Below the pieces are notes generated by a model. That model worked only from the letters and a program-made list of their open reading frames with translations, ran no database searches and was not told the origin of the DNA. A program made the position numbers and the translations under genes. From Paracoccaceae bacterium (lineage in GTDB: Bacteria > Pseudomonadota > Alphaproteobacteria > Rhodobacterales > Rhodobacteraceae), in assembly GCA_020628545.1 (NCBI GenBank), contig JAHDEX010000020.1:1-62903 (forward strand): a DNA stretch of 62,903 bases, given 5' to 3'. This document shows, piece after piece, positions 52,150-61,433 of the stretch (position 1 is the stretch's first letter; each line of letters starts with the position of its first letter).

Positions 52150-53649
52150 ATGTCTCAACATCCGTCCATCGCAGCTATTGGCGCGCCTCCAGCACAGTTT
52201 AACCTGGCGGCCTATGTCATTGCGAAAGCCGACGAAACGCCTGACAAAACGGCGCTTGTACTGGGTGATGGCCAAAGCTGGACCTATCGTGCATTGCGTG
52301 TCGCGGTTGAGAATGTCGCAGCAGGGCTTTTGCAGCGTGGAATCCAACCTGACGATCGCATCCTGATGCGATTGGGAAACAAGCCGGATTTCCCGTTTGT
52401 TTTTCTTGGCGCGATTTATGCGGGAATCATTCCAATCCCGACATCTGCGATGCTGACCAGACCAGAAGTGACCAAGATCGTCACAGAGACTTCACCGGTG
52501 GCTATCATTGGACGTCCTGACACCGTTCATTGCGATCTAACCATTGCAGTCGTGTCGCCCACAGAATTGCAAGCCACGGGGCAAGTGGAACCGGTCTTCG
52601 GAGATCCAGAGCGGCCTGCTTACATTGTGTATACGTCAGGCACCTCTGGCACACCGCGGGCGGTGGTTCACGCGCATCGCGCGATCTGGGCGCGGCGCAT
52701 GATGTGGGATGGGTGGTATGGTCTGAACCCAACCGATGTCGTGCTACATGCAGGTGCGTTCAACTGGACCTATACGCTGGGCACAGGGCTGCTTGACCCT
52801 TGGGCATGCGGTGCGACCGCAGTCATCCCAGAGGATGGCACCCAGGCCGACATGCTCCCCGAACTTCTCTGCAAGCACAGGGCAACGATTTTTGCCGCAG
52901 CCCCCGGCATATTCCGGCGCATGCTCAGATCCGACATGCCGGCCCTACCTAATCTGAGGCACGGGCTGTCTGCCGGGGAAAAGCTGCCACGTGTCATTGC
53001 TGAAGCATGGCAACAGAAGACGGGCACGCCTGTGTTTGAAGCCTACGGCATGTCTGAATGTTCCACTTTCATCTCGTCCCGTCCCGGGCGGCGTTCCGAT
53101 GGTCTTGGCTGGCCGCAACCCGGGCGCGATGTGGCGCTTATTGGATCAAACGGTCCTGTGGCATCGGGCGAGCGCGGACAGATCGCCATCCACAAAGACG
53201 ATCCGGGCCTCATGCTGGGCTACCTCAACGCCCCGGTTGAGACATCCTTGCGATTTCAGGGTGACTGGTTTCTGACAGGAGATATCGGCCACATCGGCGC
53301 TGATGGTGCGATCCACTACGATGGGCGCGTTGACGACATGATGAATGCGGGCGGCTACCGCGTCAGCCCGATTGAGGTGGAATCCGTCCTTGCGACACAT
53401 CCCACAATTTCAGAGTGTGCCGCTTGCGAAGTTGCGGTCTCTGCGGACACACACATTATCGTGGCCTTTTATGTCGCGGCAAACGTGTTAGATGAGGCAA
53501 AGCTGGCTGCACACTGCGCCGCGTCTTTGGCGGCGTATAAGGTCCCACGGGCTTTTGTGCGGATCGAAAAACTGCCTCGCGGCGCGAACAACAAGATCCT
53601 CCGCAAAGTGCTGCGTGATGATTGGGAGACGACACATGGTCAAACTTGA
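52150..53649 (+). CDS. Acyl-/aryl-CoA synthetase of the ANL superfamily
   Basis: A 499-residue AMP-forming ligase that activates a carboxylic acid to its CoA thioester. The P-loop is IVYTSGTSGTPRAVVHAH, the A5 motif YGMSECS, the A7 motif WFLTGDIG and the hinge VDDMMNAGGYRVSPIEVE. The A10 lysine region is LPRGANNKILRKVLR. The domain style is closest to benzoate/medium-chain acyl-CoA ligases; the acid is unknown. It overlaps the DsbA-like gene by 14 bases and diverges from the XRE-cupin regulator, forming a small catabolic unit. Confidence 0.9.
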   Translation: MSQHPSIAAIGAPPAQFNLAAYVIAKADETPDKTALVLGDGQSWTYRALRVAVENVAAGLLQRGIQPDDRILMRLGNKPDFPFVFLGAIYAGIIPIPTSAMLTRPEVTKIVTETSPVAIIGRPDTVHCDLTIAVVSPTELQATGQVEPVFGDPERPAYIVYTSGTSGTPRAVVHAHRAIWARRMMWDGWYGLNPTDVVLHAGAFNWTYTLGTGLLDPWACGATAVIPEDGTQADMLPELLCKHRATIFAAAPGIFRRMLRSDMPALPNLRHGLSAGEKLPRVIAEAWQQKTGTPVFEAYGMSECSTFISSRPGRRSDGLGWPQPGRDVALIGSNGPVASGERGQIAIHKDDPGLMLGYLNAPVETSLRFQGDWFLTGDIGHIGADGAIHYDGRVDDMMNAGGYRVSPIEVESVLATHPTISECAACEVAVSADTHIIVAFYVAANVLDEAKLAAHCAASLAAYKVPRAFVRIEKLPRGANNKILRKVLRDDWETTHGQT

Positions 53650-54280
53650 TATCATTTCCGATCCAATTTGCCCGTGGTGCTACATTGGCAAAGCCAACCT
53701 CGACAAAGCATTGGAAGCGGTACCGGACCACCCGTTTGCGATGGAGTGGCATCCGTTCCAACTCAACCCGGATATGCCCGCAGGTGGCATGGACCGCCGC
53801 GCGTATCTGGAGACAAAATTCGGTGGCAAGGAGGGGGCCCTCCGCGCGTATGCCCCTGTGGTCGAATACGCTGAGAAAGCTGGTTTGACGATCAATCTTG
53901 ATGCGATGAAAGTCACACCCAACACCATCGATGCACACCGGCTGATCCACTGGGCCGGGATTGAACAGCGTCAGACGCTTGTCGTCGATCTGCTTTTTAA
54001 AGCCTACTTCGTCGATGGCCGCGATATCGGCGATCATGAGGTTCTCTCTGACATCGCCGACACTGCTGAAATGGATGCGGCAGTGGTGTCCAAGCTTCTC
54101 GCCTCCGACAACGACGTGGACGATATCCGCCAGCGGGATGCGCATTCTCGTCAGATGGGGGTCAATTCTGTGCCCACGTTCATCGTCGCGCAAAGCCACG
54201 CGGTTCCGGGTGCCCAACCACCTGAAGTGTGGGCGAATGTGATCAAGGACATCCAAGCGCAGTTGGACGCTGCTGAGTGA
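53636..54280 (+). CDS. DsbA-family thioredoxin-fold oxidoreductase (FrnE/HCCA-isomerase-like)
   Basis: A 214-residue cytoplasmic protein with the active site DPICPWCYIGK near residues 9-19. It has the FrnE-type helical insertion (WHPFQLNPDMPAGG) and the cis-proline stretch VNSVPTFIV. Relatives include FrnE disulfide isomerases and 2-hydroxychromene-2-carboxylate isomerases. The intact CPWC favours a thiol-redox role. GGGAG precedes ATG 53636. The stop overlaps the GTG start of the MFS gene (GTGA). Confidence 0.9.
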   Translation: MVKLDIISDPICPWCYIGKANLDKALEAVPDHPFAMEWHPFQLNPDMPAGGMDRRAYLETKFGGKEGALRAYAPVVEYAEKAGLTINLDAMKVTPNTIDAHRLIHWAGIEQRQTLVVDLLFKAYFVDGRDIGDHEVLSDIADTAEMDAAVVSKLLASDNDVDDIRQRDAHSRQMGVNSVPTFIVAQSHAVPGAQPPEVWANVIKDIQAQLDAAE

Positions 54281-55488
54281 ACCAGCAAAATCGCCTTAGC
54301 CAAGGCGAATTCATTGCAATTATGGGGATGGTGATGGCCGTAGTGGCCTTCTCCATTGATGCAATGCTTCCCGGCCTACCAGAGATCGCTGCCGAACTGA
54401 CGCCGGACGCGCCCAACCGCGCGCAGTTTATGGTCACGAGTTTCATTCTTGGCATGGGACTTGGCACTTTGATCGTCGGACCCGCCTCTGATTCTTACGG
54501 ACGTAAGCCCGTTCTTCTTGCAGGCGCTATCGTGTACATAATCGCAAGTGCGTTCGCTTGGCGCGCCGACAGTCTCAACGCGATGCTGGCCGCGCGCGTG
54601 GTGATGGGGATTGGCGCATCTGCACCACGTGTTGTTGCATTGGCCATTGTGCGTGACCTTTATGCAGGCCCTTTGATGGCGCGCATGATGTCCTTCATCA
54701 TTCTGGTTTTCTCCCTCATCCCTGCGCTTGCGCCGTCGTTGGGTCATATGATCATGGAGGCTTTTGGTTGGAGATCCATTTTTGTGGGCTTCGCGCTTTT
54801 CATGGTTTTTTCGGGCACGTGGCTGATGATGCGCCAGCCGGAAACATTGCGGTCTTCTGCGAGGCGCCCAATTAGCCTGCGTGCGATGGGAGCTGCGGCG
54901 GCCGAGATCTTTGGACATCACACCGCTCGCCTTTCGATCCTCGTGCAGTCATTGACGATGGGTATGCTTTTCACCGTTCTATCCGCCACTCAGCAAATAT
55001 TTGACGTGACTTTCGGACAGGGCGATGTGTTTCACCTCTGGTTTGGAGGGATCGCTGTCGTGGCGGCAAGCTCTTCAATCCTGAACGCGCAAATTGTAAT
55101 GCGCTTTGGCATGCGAGCGATCATCAAGGTGATGTATGCGGCACAGGTTTTCTTGTCGCTGGGCCTGATTATGATCACAGCGCTGGATCTGCCGTATGCG
55201 ATCAGTTTTGGTGCCTTTGTTTTCTGGGTCACATGCAATTTCTTCCAGGCAGGCATGACGCTTGGCAATCTGAACGCTTTGGCCATGGAAGAGATGGGTC
55301 ATATCGCAGGCTTTGCCGCGTCGATCATAATGTCGATCTCAACCGTGGGGGCGGTGCTGCTCGCCGCACCCATCGCCATCCTGTTCGATGGCACAGCAAT
55401 GCCGATGGCGATTGGCGTGATGTTGATGGCGGCCGCAGCCTTTGCGTTGACAACGATGATCCGCAGGCCGAGCGACGCCAACGACTGA
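54277..55488 (+). CDS. MFS drug/metabolite transporter (Bcr/CflA type)
   Basis: A 403-residue transporter with twelve predicted helices, starting at GTG 54277. The Bcr/CflA pattern is visible: VVAFSIDAMLPGLPEIAAEL in helix 1, FILGMGLGTLIVGPASDSYGRKPVL with the loop 2-3 motif, and RVVMGIGASAPRVVALAIVRD in helices 4-5. The family exports drugs and small metabolites. It is third in the acyl-CoA synthetase unit, so it may move the pathway substrate or product. It abuts mfd tail to tail with no spacer. Confidence 0.9.
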   Translation: MNQQNRLSQGEFIAIMGMVMAVVAFSIDAMLPGLPEIAAELTPDAPNRAQFMVTSFILGMGLGTLIVGPASDSYGRKPVLLAGAIVYIIASAFAWRADSLNAMLAARVVMGIGASAPRVVALAIVRDLYAGPLMARMMSFIILVFSLIPALAPSLGHMIMEAFGWRSIFVGFALFMVFSGTWLMMRQPETLRSSARRPISLRAMGAAAAEIFGHHTARLSILVQSLTMGMLFTVLSATQQIFDVTFGQGDVFHLWFGGIAVVAASSSILNAQIVMRFGMRAIIKVMYAAQVFLSLGLIMITALDLPYAISFGAFVFWVTCNFFQAGMTLGNLNALAMEEMGHIAGFAASIIMSISTVGAVLLAAPIAILFDGTAMPMAIGVMLMAAAAFALTTMIRRPSDAND

Positions 55489-58400
55489 TCACTTAGCGGG
55501 GGCTTTGTCCTTCTTCGCCTTCGCTAACTTCTGCGCCAGGTCCCGTGCGATATTGAAGCTGCCCTGGATCTTGTCGCGTTCGCGCGCCCAATCGCGCCGC
55601 AGGACGATCTTGTTGTCCTTCACCTTCGCCAGCCCACGCTCATCGTGAATGAACTCGACCAGTCCCTCAGGGGATGCGAACTTATCGTTGTGGAACTGGA
55701 TCGTGGCCCCCTTCGGACCCGCGTCGAGTTTTGCAATGCCGGCACGTTTGCACATGGCCTTGATCCTGACGACCAGCATCAGCGTGTTTACCTCTTTCGG
55801 CAACTTGCCGAAGCGGTCGATCAATTCAGCGGCGAAGCCTTCAAGCTCAACTTTGCTGCTCAGCTCTGACAGGCGGCGATACAAGCCAAGTCGCACATCC
55901 AGGTCCGGCACATAGTCTTCGGGGATCAAGACCGGTACGCCGAGGTTGATCTGTGGCGACCATTCGCCATCGTCAGTCAGCCCTTCAGCAGCCCCAGACT
56001 TGATTGCGGCGATCTGGTCTTCGAGCATCTGTTGGTAAAGCTCATAACCCACCTCCTTCATCTGCCCGGACTGTTCCTCGCCAAGAAGGTTTCCTGCTCC
56101 GCGGATATCGAGGTCCTGCGACGCGAGCGCGAACCCGGCCCCTAGACTATCAAGCGATCCTAACACACGCAGTCGTTTCTGCCCGGTATCGGTCAGCTTC
56201 TGGCGAGGTTTTGTCGTGAGGTATGCGTATGCGCGTGTCTTGGAGCGACCTACCCGTCCGCGAATTTGATAAAGCTGGCTCAAACCAAACATATCAGCGC
56301 GCCAAACGATCATTGTGTTCGCTGTCGGAATGTCGAGGCCACTTTCGACGATTGTCGTGGCGAGCAACACATCGAATTTGCCGTCGTAGAAGGCATTCAT
56401 GCGGTCGTCCAACTCGCCCGCGGCCATCTGACCTGTGGCGGTGACGTAAGTGACCTCTGGCACCTCGCGCTTCAGCCAGTCTTCCATCTCCGCCATGTCC
56501 GAAATCCGCGGCACGACGATGAAGCTTTGACCACCGCGATAATGCTCTCGCAGCAGCGCTTCACGGATGGTGATTGTGTCGAATTCGCTGACGTATGTCC
56601 GTATGGCAAGGCGATCAATCGGTGGTGTGCCAATGATGCTGAGGTCGCGTACGCCAGAGAGTGACAATTGCAGCGTCCGCGGGATCGGTGTCGCTGTGAG
56701 GGTCAGTACATGCACATCTGTGCGCAGCTGTTTCAGCCGCTCTTTGTGCTGTACGCCGAATTTTTGTTCCTCGTCGATCACCAATAGGCCGAGGTTCTTA
56801 AACTTGATGCCCTTGGCCAGTAGCGCATGTGTGCCCACAACAATATCAACCGAACCATCGGTCAGACCCGTCCGAGTTTTGGCCGCATCTCCGGCAGACA
56901 CAAAGCGTGACAATGGGCGCACGTTGACTGGAAAGCCGCGGAATCTTTCGGCAAAGCTCTGGTAGTGCTGACGCGCAAGCAATGTGGTTGGCGCAATGAT
57001 CGCGACTTGAACACCGCTCAGGGCTGCCACAAATGCCGCGCGGATCGCGACCTCGGTTTTGCCAAAACCAACGTCGCCACAAATCAGGCGGTCCATTGGG
57101 CGACCGGCAGCAATGTCGTCCAGGACATCCTCAATCGCGGCCAATTGATCATCGGTCTCCTCATAGGGAAACCGCGCGAGGAACTGGTCCCAGAGCCCAT
57201 CGGGCGGGTCGAGGGACGGCGCTGTCCGCAACGCCCTTTCAGCCGCCACCCGGATGAGCCTTTCCGCAATCTGGCGGATGCGTTCTTTCAGCCGCGCTTT
57301 CTTTGCCTGCCACGCGCCGCCGCCGAGCCGGTCAAGCAAGCCTTCTTCGTGCCCGTACTTTGAGAGAAGCTCAATGTTTTCAACAGGAAGGTAGAGTTTC
57401 GCCTGTTCGGCGTATTCCAGCAGCAGGCATTCATGCGCCGCACCCAGCGCGGTGACAACTTCCATACCCTGAAAGCGTCCAACCCCATGATCCACATGCA
57501 CCACCAGATCGCCCGGCGAAAGGCTATTCGCTTCTGACAAGAAGTTCTCTGCCCGCCGCTTGCGCTTCGTTCGCCGGATCAGTCGGTCGCCAAGGACATC
57601 CTGTTCGGAAATCACCGTGAATTCTGGCGTGACGAACCCGTGGTCCAAGGGCCAGACCGTGAGGTGGACTCCCGATTTATCCAATTCTGCAAAGGTCGAG
57701 ACCGGACGCGCCCCTGCGATACCTTCGTCCGCGATCAAGCCCGACAAGCGTTCACGCGCGCCTTCGGAATAGCTGGCGATGACAACCGGTCCATGATCTA
57801 TCCGATCACGGATATGCACTGCCAGAGCGGTAAAGAGGTTCGTACTTTCCGACTGTCGTTCCGGTGCAAAATTGCGCCCGATCCGGCCGCCCGCGTCGAT
57901 CACACCCATCCCAGTGGCTTGCGGAAGCGCCGCAAACTGAATGCGACGCACGCCTTCTGTGGCAGCATCCCATGCCTGATCGTTCAAATAAAGCAGCGAA
58001 GGCGGCGCAGGCTTATAGACCGTATCGAGCCGCCCTTTCTGGGACAGCGCGTGCATGCGCGCCTCGTACTGATCGACAATCGAATCCCATCGTGCAAGCC
58101 GTGCGGGCTGCAATTGATCATCCATCGAGATCGTCGCACTGCCGGTGTAGTCAAACAGCGTTTCAAGCTTTTCTTGAAAGAAACCCAACCAATGCTCGAT
58201 GCCCGCGTGCTTGCGGCCCGCGCTGACAGCTTCATAAAGCGGGTCATCCGTACCGGCGGCGCCAAACTCAATACGGTAGTTCTGACGGAACCGGGTGATT
58301 GCGGCCTCATCCAGAATGACCTCTGAGACCGGTGCGAGATCAATCTCTGTCAGTTTTTCGGTTGTGCGTTGCGTGGCCGGATCAAATCGCCGCGCGCCAT

Positions 58401-58953
58401 CGAGAACGTCGCCAAAAAGATCAAGCCGCACCGGCCCGCTTTGCCCCGGGGGATAGATGTCGATGATGCCGCCGCGTACCGCATAGTCACCCGGTTCCAT
58501 GACTGTCGGACTTTGGGTGAATCCCATGCGCACGAGGAAAGACCGAAGTGCCTCTTCATCGATACGGTGATCTACCTTCGCAGAGAACGCTGCTTCTTTC
58601 AGAAGCGCGCGGGGCGGCACCCGTTGTGTCGCTGCGTTGAGCGTGGTGAGAAGGACATACCGCGTGGGCATCCCGTGCACGAGCGCTGCCAAGGTCGCCA
58701 TACGCGCGGCCGAGATGTCCGCGTTTGGAGACACGCGATCATAAGGCAAACAATCCCAAGCTGGAAATGTGAAGACAGGCATATCCGGTGCAAAGAAACG
58801 CAATGCGGCTTGCATCGCGGCAAGACGTTTGTCGTCTCGGGCAATATGCACAACCGGCCCTTCGCTTTTTGCGATCTCTTGCAGGATCAGCTGGGCATCA
58901 AAGCCTTCCGGGGCACCGGAAATGGTCAGGGCGGTTTGGGGGGCTTGCGACAT
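55489..58953 (-). CDS. mfd: Transcription-repair coupling factor Mfd
   Basis: SF2 translocase that removes stalled RNA polymerase from DNA lesions and recruits UvrA. The 1154 residues have the N-terminal UvrB-like part, the RNA-polymerase-interacting domain (SPGDLVVHVDHGVGRFQGM) and the motor. The motor shows Walker A GDVGFGKTEVA and the DEEQ box VIDEEQKFGVQHKERLK, then TATPIPRTLQLSLSGVRDLS and QIRGRVGRSKTRAYAYL. The C-terminal TRCF domain is present. I prefer ATG 58953, behind GAGGG, over a GTG three codons upstream. Confidence 0.98.
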   Translation of the reverse strand: MSQAPQTALTISGAPEGFDAQLILQEIAKSEGPVVHIARDDKRLAAMQAALRFFAPDMPVFTFPAWDCLPYDRVSPNADISAARMATLAALVHGMPTRYVLLTTLNAATQRVPPRALLKEAAFSAKVDHRIDEEALRSFLVRMGFTQSPTVMEPGDYAVRGGIIDIYPPGQSGPVRLDLFGDVLDGARRFDPATQRTTEKLTEIDLAPVSEVILDEAAITRFRQNYRIEFGAAGTDDPLYEAVSAGRKHAGIEHWLGFFQEKLETLFDYTGSATISMDDQLQPARLARWDSIVDQYEARMHALSQKGRLDTVYKPAPPSLLYLNDQAWDAATEGVRRIQFAALPQATGMGVIDAGGRIGRNFAPERQSESTNLFTALAVHIRDRIDHGPVVIASYSEGARERLSGLIADEGIAGARPVSTFAELDKSGVHLTVWPLDHGFVTPEFTVISEQDVLGDRLIRRTKRKRRAENFLSEANSLSPGDLVVHVDHGVGRFQGMEVVTALGAAHECLLLEYAEQAKLYLPVENIELLSKYGHEEGLLDRLGGGAWQAKKARLKERIRQIAERLIRVAAERALRTAPSLDPPDGLWDQFLARFPYEETDDQLAAIEDVLDDIAAGRPMDRLICGDVGFGKTEVAIRAAFVAALSGVQVAIIAPTTLLARQHYQSFAERFRGFPVNVRPLSRFVSAGDAAKTRTGLTDGSVDIVVGTHALLAKGIKFKNLGLLVIDEEQKFGVQHKERLKQLRTDVHVLTLTATPIPRTLQLSLSGVRDLSIIGTPPIDRLAIRTYVSEFDTITIREALLREHYRGGQSFIVVPRISDMAEMEDWLKREVPEVTYVTATGQMAAGELDDRMNAFYDGKFDVLLATTIVESGLDIPTANTMIVWRADMFGLSQLYQIRGRVGRSKTRAYAYLTTKPRQKLTDTGQKRLRVLGSLDSLGAGFALASQDLDIRGAGNLLGEEQSGQMKEVGYELYQQMLEDQIAAIKSGAAEGLTDDGEWSPQINLGVPVLIPEDYVPDLDVRLGLYRRLSELSSKVELEGFAAELIDRFGKLPKEVNTLMLVVRIKAMCKRAGIAKLDAGPKGATIQFHNDKFASPEGLVEFIHDERGLAKVKDNKIVLRRDWARERDKIQGSFNIARDLAQKLAKAKKDKAPAK

Positions 58954-58965
58954 GGCCCTCACCTA

Positions 58966-58980
58966 CCCCGCGACGCGGGG
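58966..58980 (-). other. Short GC hairpin just upstream of mfd
   Basis: CCCCGC/GCGGGG with a three-base loop, 12 bases before the mfd start and 27 bases after the preceding membrane-protein gene. With no U-tract it is probably not a full terminator; it could mask or insulate the mfd ribosome site. Confidence 0.35.
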
Positions 58981-59007
58981 GTGTCAATGGTGCGACCGCA
59001 CAACCGG

Positions 59008-59565
59008 CTAAAACGGTGGGACCGTCAGGTCCTGGCGCAGCAATTCAAGATTTTGCAGCATGCCATAGAGCGCGGTGAAGAAGATCGACACCATGCCGAC
59101 GCCTTGGGTCCACAGGCGGTGTGTCGCAAGCATACGATAGAGCATCTCAACGTCCTCTGCCCGCTCTTTGATCCGTTTCGCGGAATAGATGGACAGTGCC
59201 CCAACCACACAAATTGGGATCACCATGAACGTCAACGCCTGTGCGAATTCGACGTCATAATAAAAGCCAAGGATCAAAAGTGAGGAGACGACAAATGACG
59301 AGAGCCCAATCAACCAAGATGCAGCCGTGTCGAGAATCGCAAGAAGCCTGTTCACGTTCACCCGCGTGATATCAACAAGGTCCTGTTCCGCCTCACCACC
59401 CTTGCGCCGCGCACGGCTGATAAGATCGTAAGGCACACCCAAGACCCAATGGCTCAGTGACGACCATAGAACAGCTAACGCGATCCAGTACCAGAGGCTG
59501 GAAAACGAGCGCAGGTTGATGACACCAATAATGGCTTCTGACCAGTCCACGGGTGGCAGCCTCAT
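59008..59565 (-). CDS. Conserved four-helix membrane protein upstream of mfd
   Basis: A 185-residue protein with hydrophobic segments at about 24-42 (WYWIALAVLWSSLSHWVLG), 80-100, 105-125 and 152-172. Between helices 1 and 2 is a basic/acidic loop, SRARRKGGEAEQD. I remember relatives in Rhodobacterales being labelled component of SufBCD complex, but nothing here supports an iron-sulfur role and no suf genes are near. ATG 59565 is chosen; an in-frame ATG at 59631 is possible, and anything beyond 59673 would run antisense into hemB. It is divergent from hemB and 54 bases from mfd. Confidence 0.75.
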   Translation of the reverse strand: MRLPPVDWSEAIIGVINLRSFSSLWYWIALAVLWSSLSHWVLGVPYDLISRARRKGGEAEQDLVDITRVNVNRLLAILDTAASWLIGLSSFVVSSLLILGFYYDVEFAQALTFMVIPICVVGALSIYSAKRIKERAEDVEMLYRMLATHRLWTQGVGMVSIFFTALYGMLQNLELLRQDLTVPPF

Positions 59566-59673
59566 GTGAGCAGACAATTCTGGCGGACCGTAGCGATGCC
59601 ATTCGTGGATGCCCAGCCTTGTGAACCACATTGTTCCATGTAACCAATGACCTGTGACCAGAAAGGCCCGCTC

Positions 59674-60672
59674 ATGACACCGACCGTTCCTCCCTTCCCC
59701 GCTGCGCGCCTGCGGCGCATGCGCAAAAGCCCGGCGCTGCGCGCGATGATGCGTGAGAATACGCTGACCGTTGATGATCTCATCTGGCCGGTGTTTGTCA
59801 TGGCGGGCCAAGACGATGAGACTCCCGTGGCCTCAATGCCGGGTGTCGTGCGGCGGACCGTGGACAGGGTGGCAAAGGCCGCAAAAGAGGCACAGGATCT
59901 CGGCATCCCGGCCATCTGCATTTTTCCTTACACCGGCATGGAGAGTCGCACAGAAGACTGCGCAGAAGCCTGGTCGCCTGACAACCTGACCAATCAAGCG
60001 ATCCGTGCGATCAAAGACGTCGCACCTGAGATTGCAGTGATGACCGACATCGCGCTCGACCCCTACAATATCAACGGCCACGACGGTTTTGTCGAAGACG
60101 GTATCATCGTGAATGATCGCACCGTCGAGGCACTTGTCAAAATGGCGCTCGCGCAGGCAGAGGCCGGGGCCGATATTCTCGGGCCGTCTGACATGATGGA
60201 TGGCCGCATTGGTGCGATCCGCACGGCGCTGGAAGCCGACGGCCACCGTGACGTGACGATCCTCAGCTATACCGCGAAATACGCCTCTGCCTTTTACGGA
60301 CCGTTCCGGGACGCGGTTGGCGCGGCTTCCGCGCTGAAAGGTGACAAGAACACCTATCAGATGAACCCCGGCAATTCGGACGAAGCATTGCGCCTTGTGC
60401 AACGCGATCTCAACGAAGGTGCCGACATGGTCATGGTCAAGCCGGGGATGCCATACCTCGATATCTGTCGCCGCGTGAAGGATCAGTTCGGCGTGCCGAC
60501 CTTCGCCTATCAGGTCTCTGGGGAATACGCGATGATCCAGGCCGCGGTCGCGAATGGCTGGCTTGATGGCGACAAGGTTATGATGGAAGCGCTGCTTGGT
60601 TTTAAACGAGCAGGATGTGACGGTGTGCTCACGTATTTTGCCCCCGCCGCGGCCCGCCTGATGCAGGAATAG
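59674..60672 (+). CDS. hemB: Porphobilinogen synthase (delta-aminolevulinate dehydratase)
   Basis: Joins two 5-aminolevulinates into porphobilinogen for haem and tetrapyrrole synthesis. The 332 residues contain RLRRMRKSPALRAMMRE, VMTDIALDPYNINGHDG and GPSDMMDGRIGAIR, the first Schiff-base lysine in SYTAKYASAFYGPFRDA and the second in VMVKPGMPYLD. The middle Cys-rich zinc motif is replaced by Asp/Ala (TDIALDPYNINGHDG), so the enzyme is of the magnesium-type or metal-independent class, as in Rhodobacter. ATG 59674 follows AAAGG. Confidence 0.97.
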   Translation: MTPTVPPFPAARLRRMRKSPALRAMMRENTLTVDDLIWPVFVMAGQDDETPVASMPGVVRRTVDRVAKAAKEAQDLGIPAICIFPYTGMESRTEDCAEAWSPDNLTNQAIRAIKDVAPEIAVMTDIALDPYNINGHDGFVEDGIIVNDRTVEALVKMALAQAEAGADILGPSDMMDGRIGAIRTALEADGHRDVTILSYTAKYASAFYGPFRDAVGAASALKGDKNTYQMNPGNSDEALRLVQRDLNEGADMVMVKPGMPYLDICRRVKDQFGVPTFAYQVSGEYAMIQAAVANGWLDGDKVMMEALLGFKRAGCDGVLTYFAPAAARLMQE

Positions 60673-60690
60673 GCGCCCCTCCTTCTTCTT

Positions 60691-60717
60691 GCTGAAAACA
60701 CCTCCCCGCCGGAGGCG
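60691..60717. repeat. Possible dispersed intergenic repeat unit after hemB
   Basis: The 200-base gap between hemB and the SYLF gene holds a GCTGAAAACACCTCCCC-like stretch with CCTCC (60701-60705) pairing GGAGG (60711-60715). I recall similar AA(T/C)AC-CTCCCGCCGGAGGC texts scattered in intergenic DNA of Rhodobacteraceae. There is only one copy in this window, so repeat status is unproven. The rest of the gap is AT-richer before the next start and shows nothing else clear. Confidence 0.3.
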
Positions 60718-60872
60718 TCCTGCACTCTCGTATTTCTCCACGCGTCGGGACTCAAACCATGATAGCCCGTTTTCGCGCAGCAGTAGTTTGTCGCGTGACT
60801 TCCCCCACAACATCTGCTTATTATCCGCGATAAGGGCCGAAAAACGGTCCATCAAAAAATATAGGCGAGCAG

Positions 60873-61430
60873 ATGAGCATTATTTCCAGACGGCAATTTG
60901 CCCTCGGGGCAGTGGCAGGGACGACGTTGGCGGCATGTGGCAACGGTGTCGGTGGACCGGGCGCGGCAACAATTGACGCGCGCGTGGACAGCACTTTGGC
61001 ATTCATGCGCCAAACCTATCCCGGCACCCGCGATCTTGAGGCCCGTGCAGCTGGCATGCTGGTGATGCCGCTGATCACAGAAGTCGGGTTGGGTGTCGGT
61101 GGGTCTTTTGGACGCGGCGCGCTGCGTGTGGGTCCGTCTACCGTTGACTACTATTCGTCCGCGTCCGGTTCAGCGGGACTACAGATTGGCGCCCAACAAT
61201 TCAGTCACGTCCTATTCTTCATGACCGACGAAGCGCTGCTTGATTTCCGCCAATCGCCCGGTTGGGCCGCTGGGGCGGATTTGGAGTACGTGATCAGCGC
61301 ACAGGCAGAAACGCTCCGCGCAGAGACGACAACAACCTTGTCGCCGGTGATTGCGGTGCTGTTTGGTCAAACCGGCTTGCGTGTTGGCGCGACCTTGGAA
61401 GGCACGAAGTACACACGGATCATTCCATAA
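60873..61430 (+). CDS. SYLF/YSC84-domain lipoprotein
   Basis: A 185-residue exported protein. The N-terminus has a twin-arginine-like SRRQFALGAVAG followed by lipobox L-A-A-C with Cys22, so it is probably a Tat- or Sec-exported lipoprotein. The rest is a SYLF (YSC84/DUF500) domain: AAGMLVMPLITEVGLGVGGSFGRGAL, then YYSSASGSAGLQIGAQQFSHVLFFMT and ADLEYVISAQ. SYLF domains bind phosphoinositides in eukaryotes; the bacterial role is open. The MobA-like gene follows after three bases, so they are co-transcribed. Confidence 0.9.
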   Translation: MSIISRRQFALGAVAGTTLAACGNGVGGPGAATIDARVDSTLAFMRQTYPGTRDLEARAAGMLVMPLITEVGLGVGGSFGRGALRVGPSTVDYYSSASGSAGLQIGAQQFSHVLFFMTDEALLDFRQSPGWAAGADLEYVISAQAETLRAETTTTLSPVIAVLFGQTGLRVGATLEGTKYTRIIP

Positions 61431-61433
61431 CGC

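Noticed and set aside
58369..60855. Open frames of about 300-340 residues opposite mfd (58369-59283) and hemB (59833-60855)
   Set aside because: Antisense to mfd, the membrane-protein gene and hemB, with no motifs and Arg/His/Cys-rich products.
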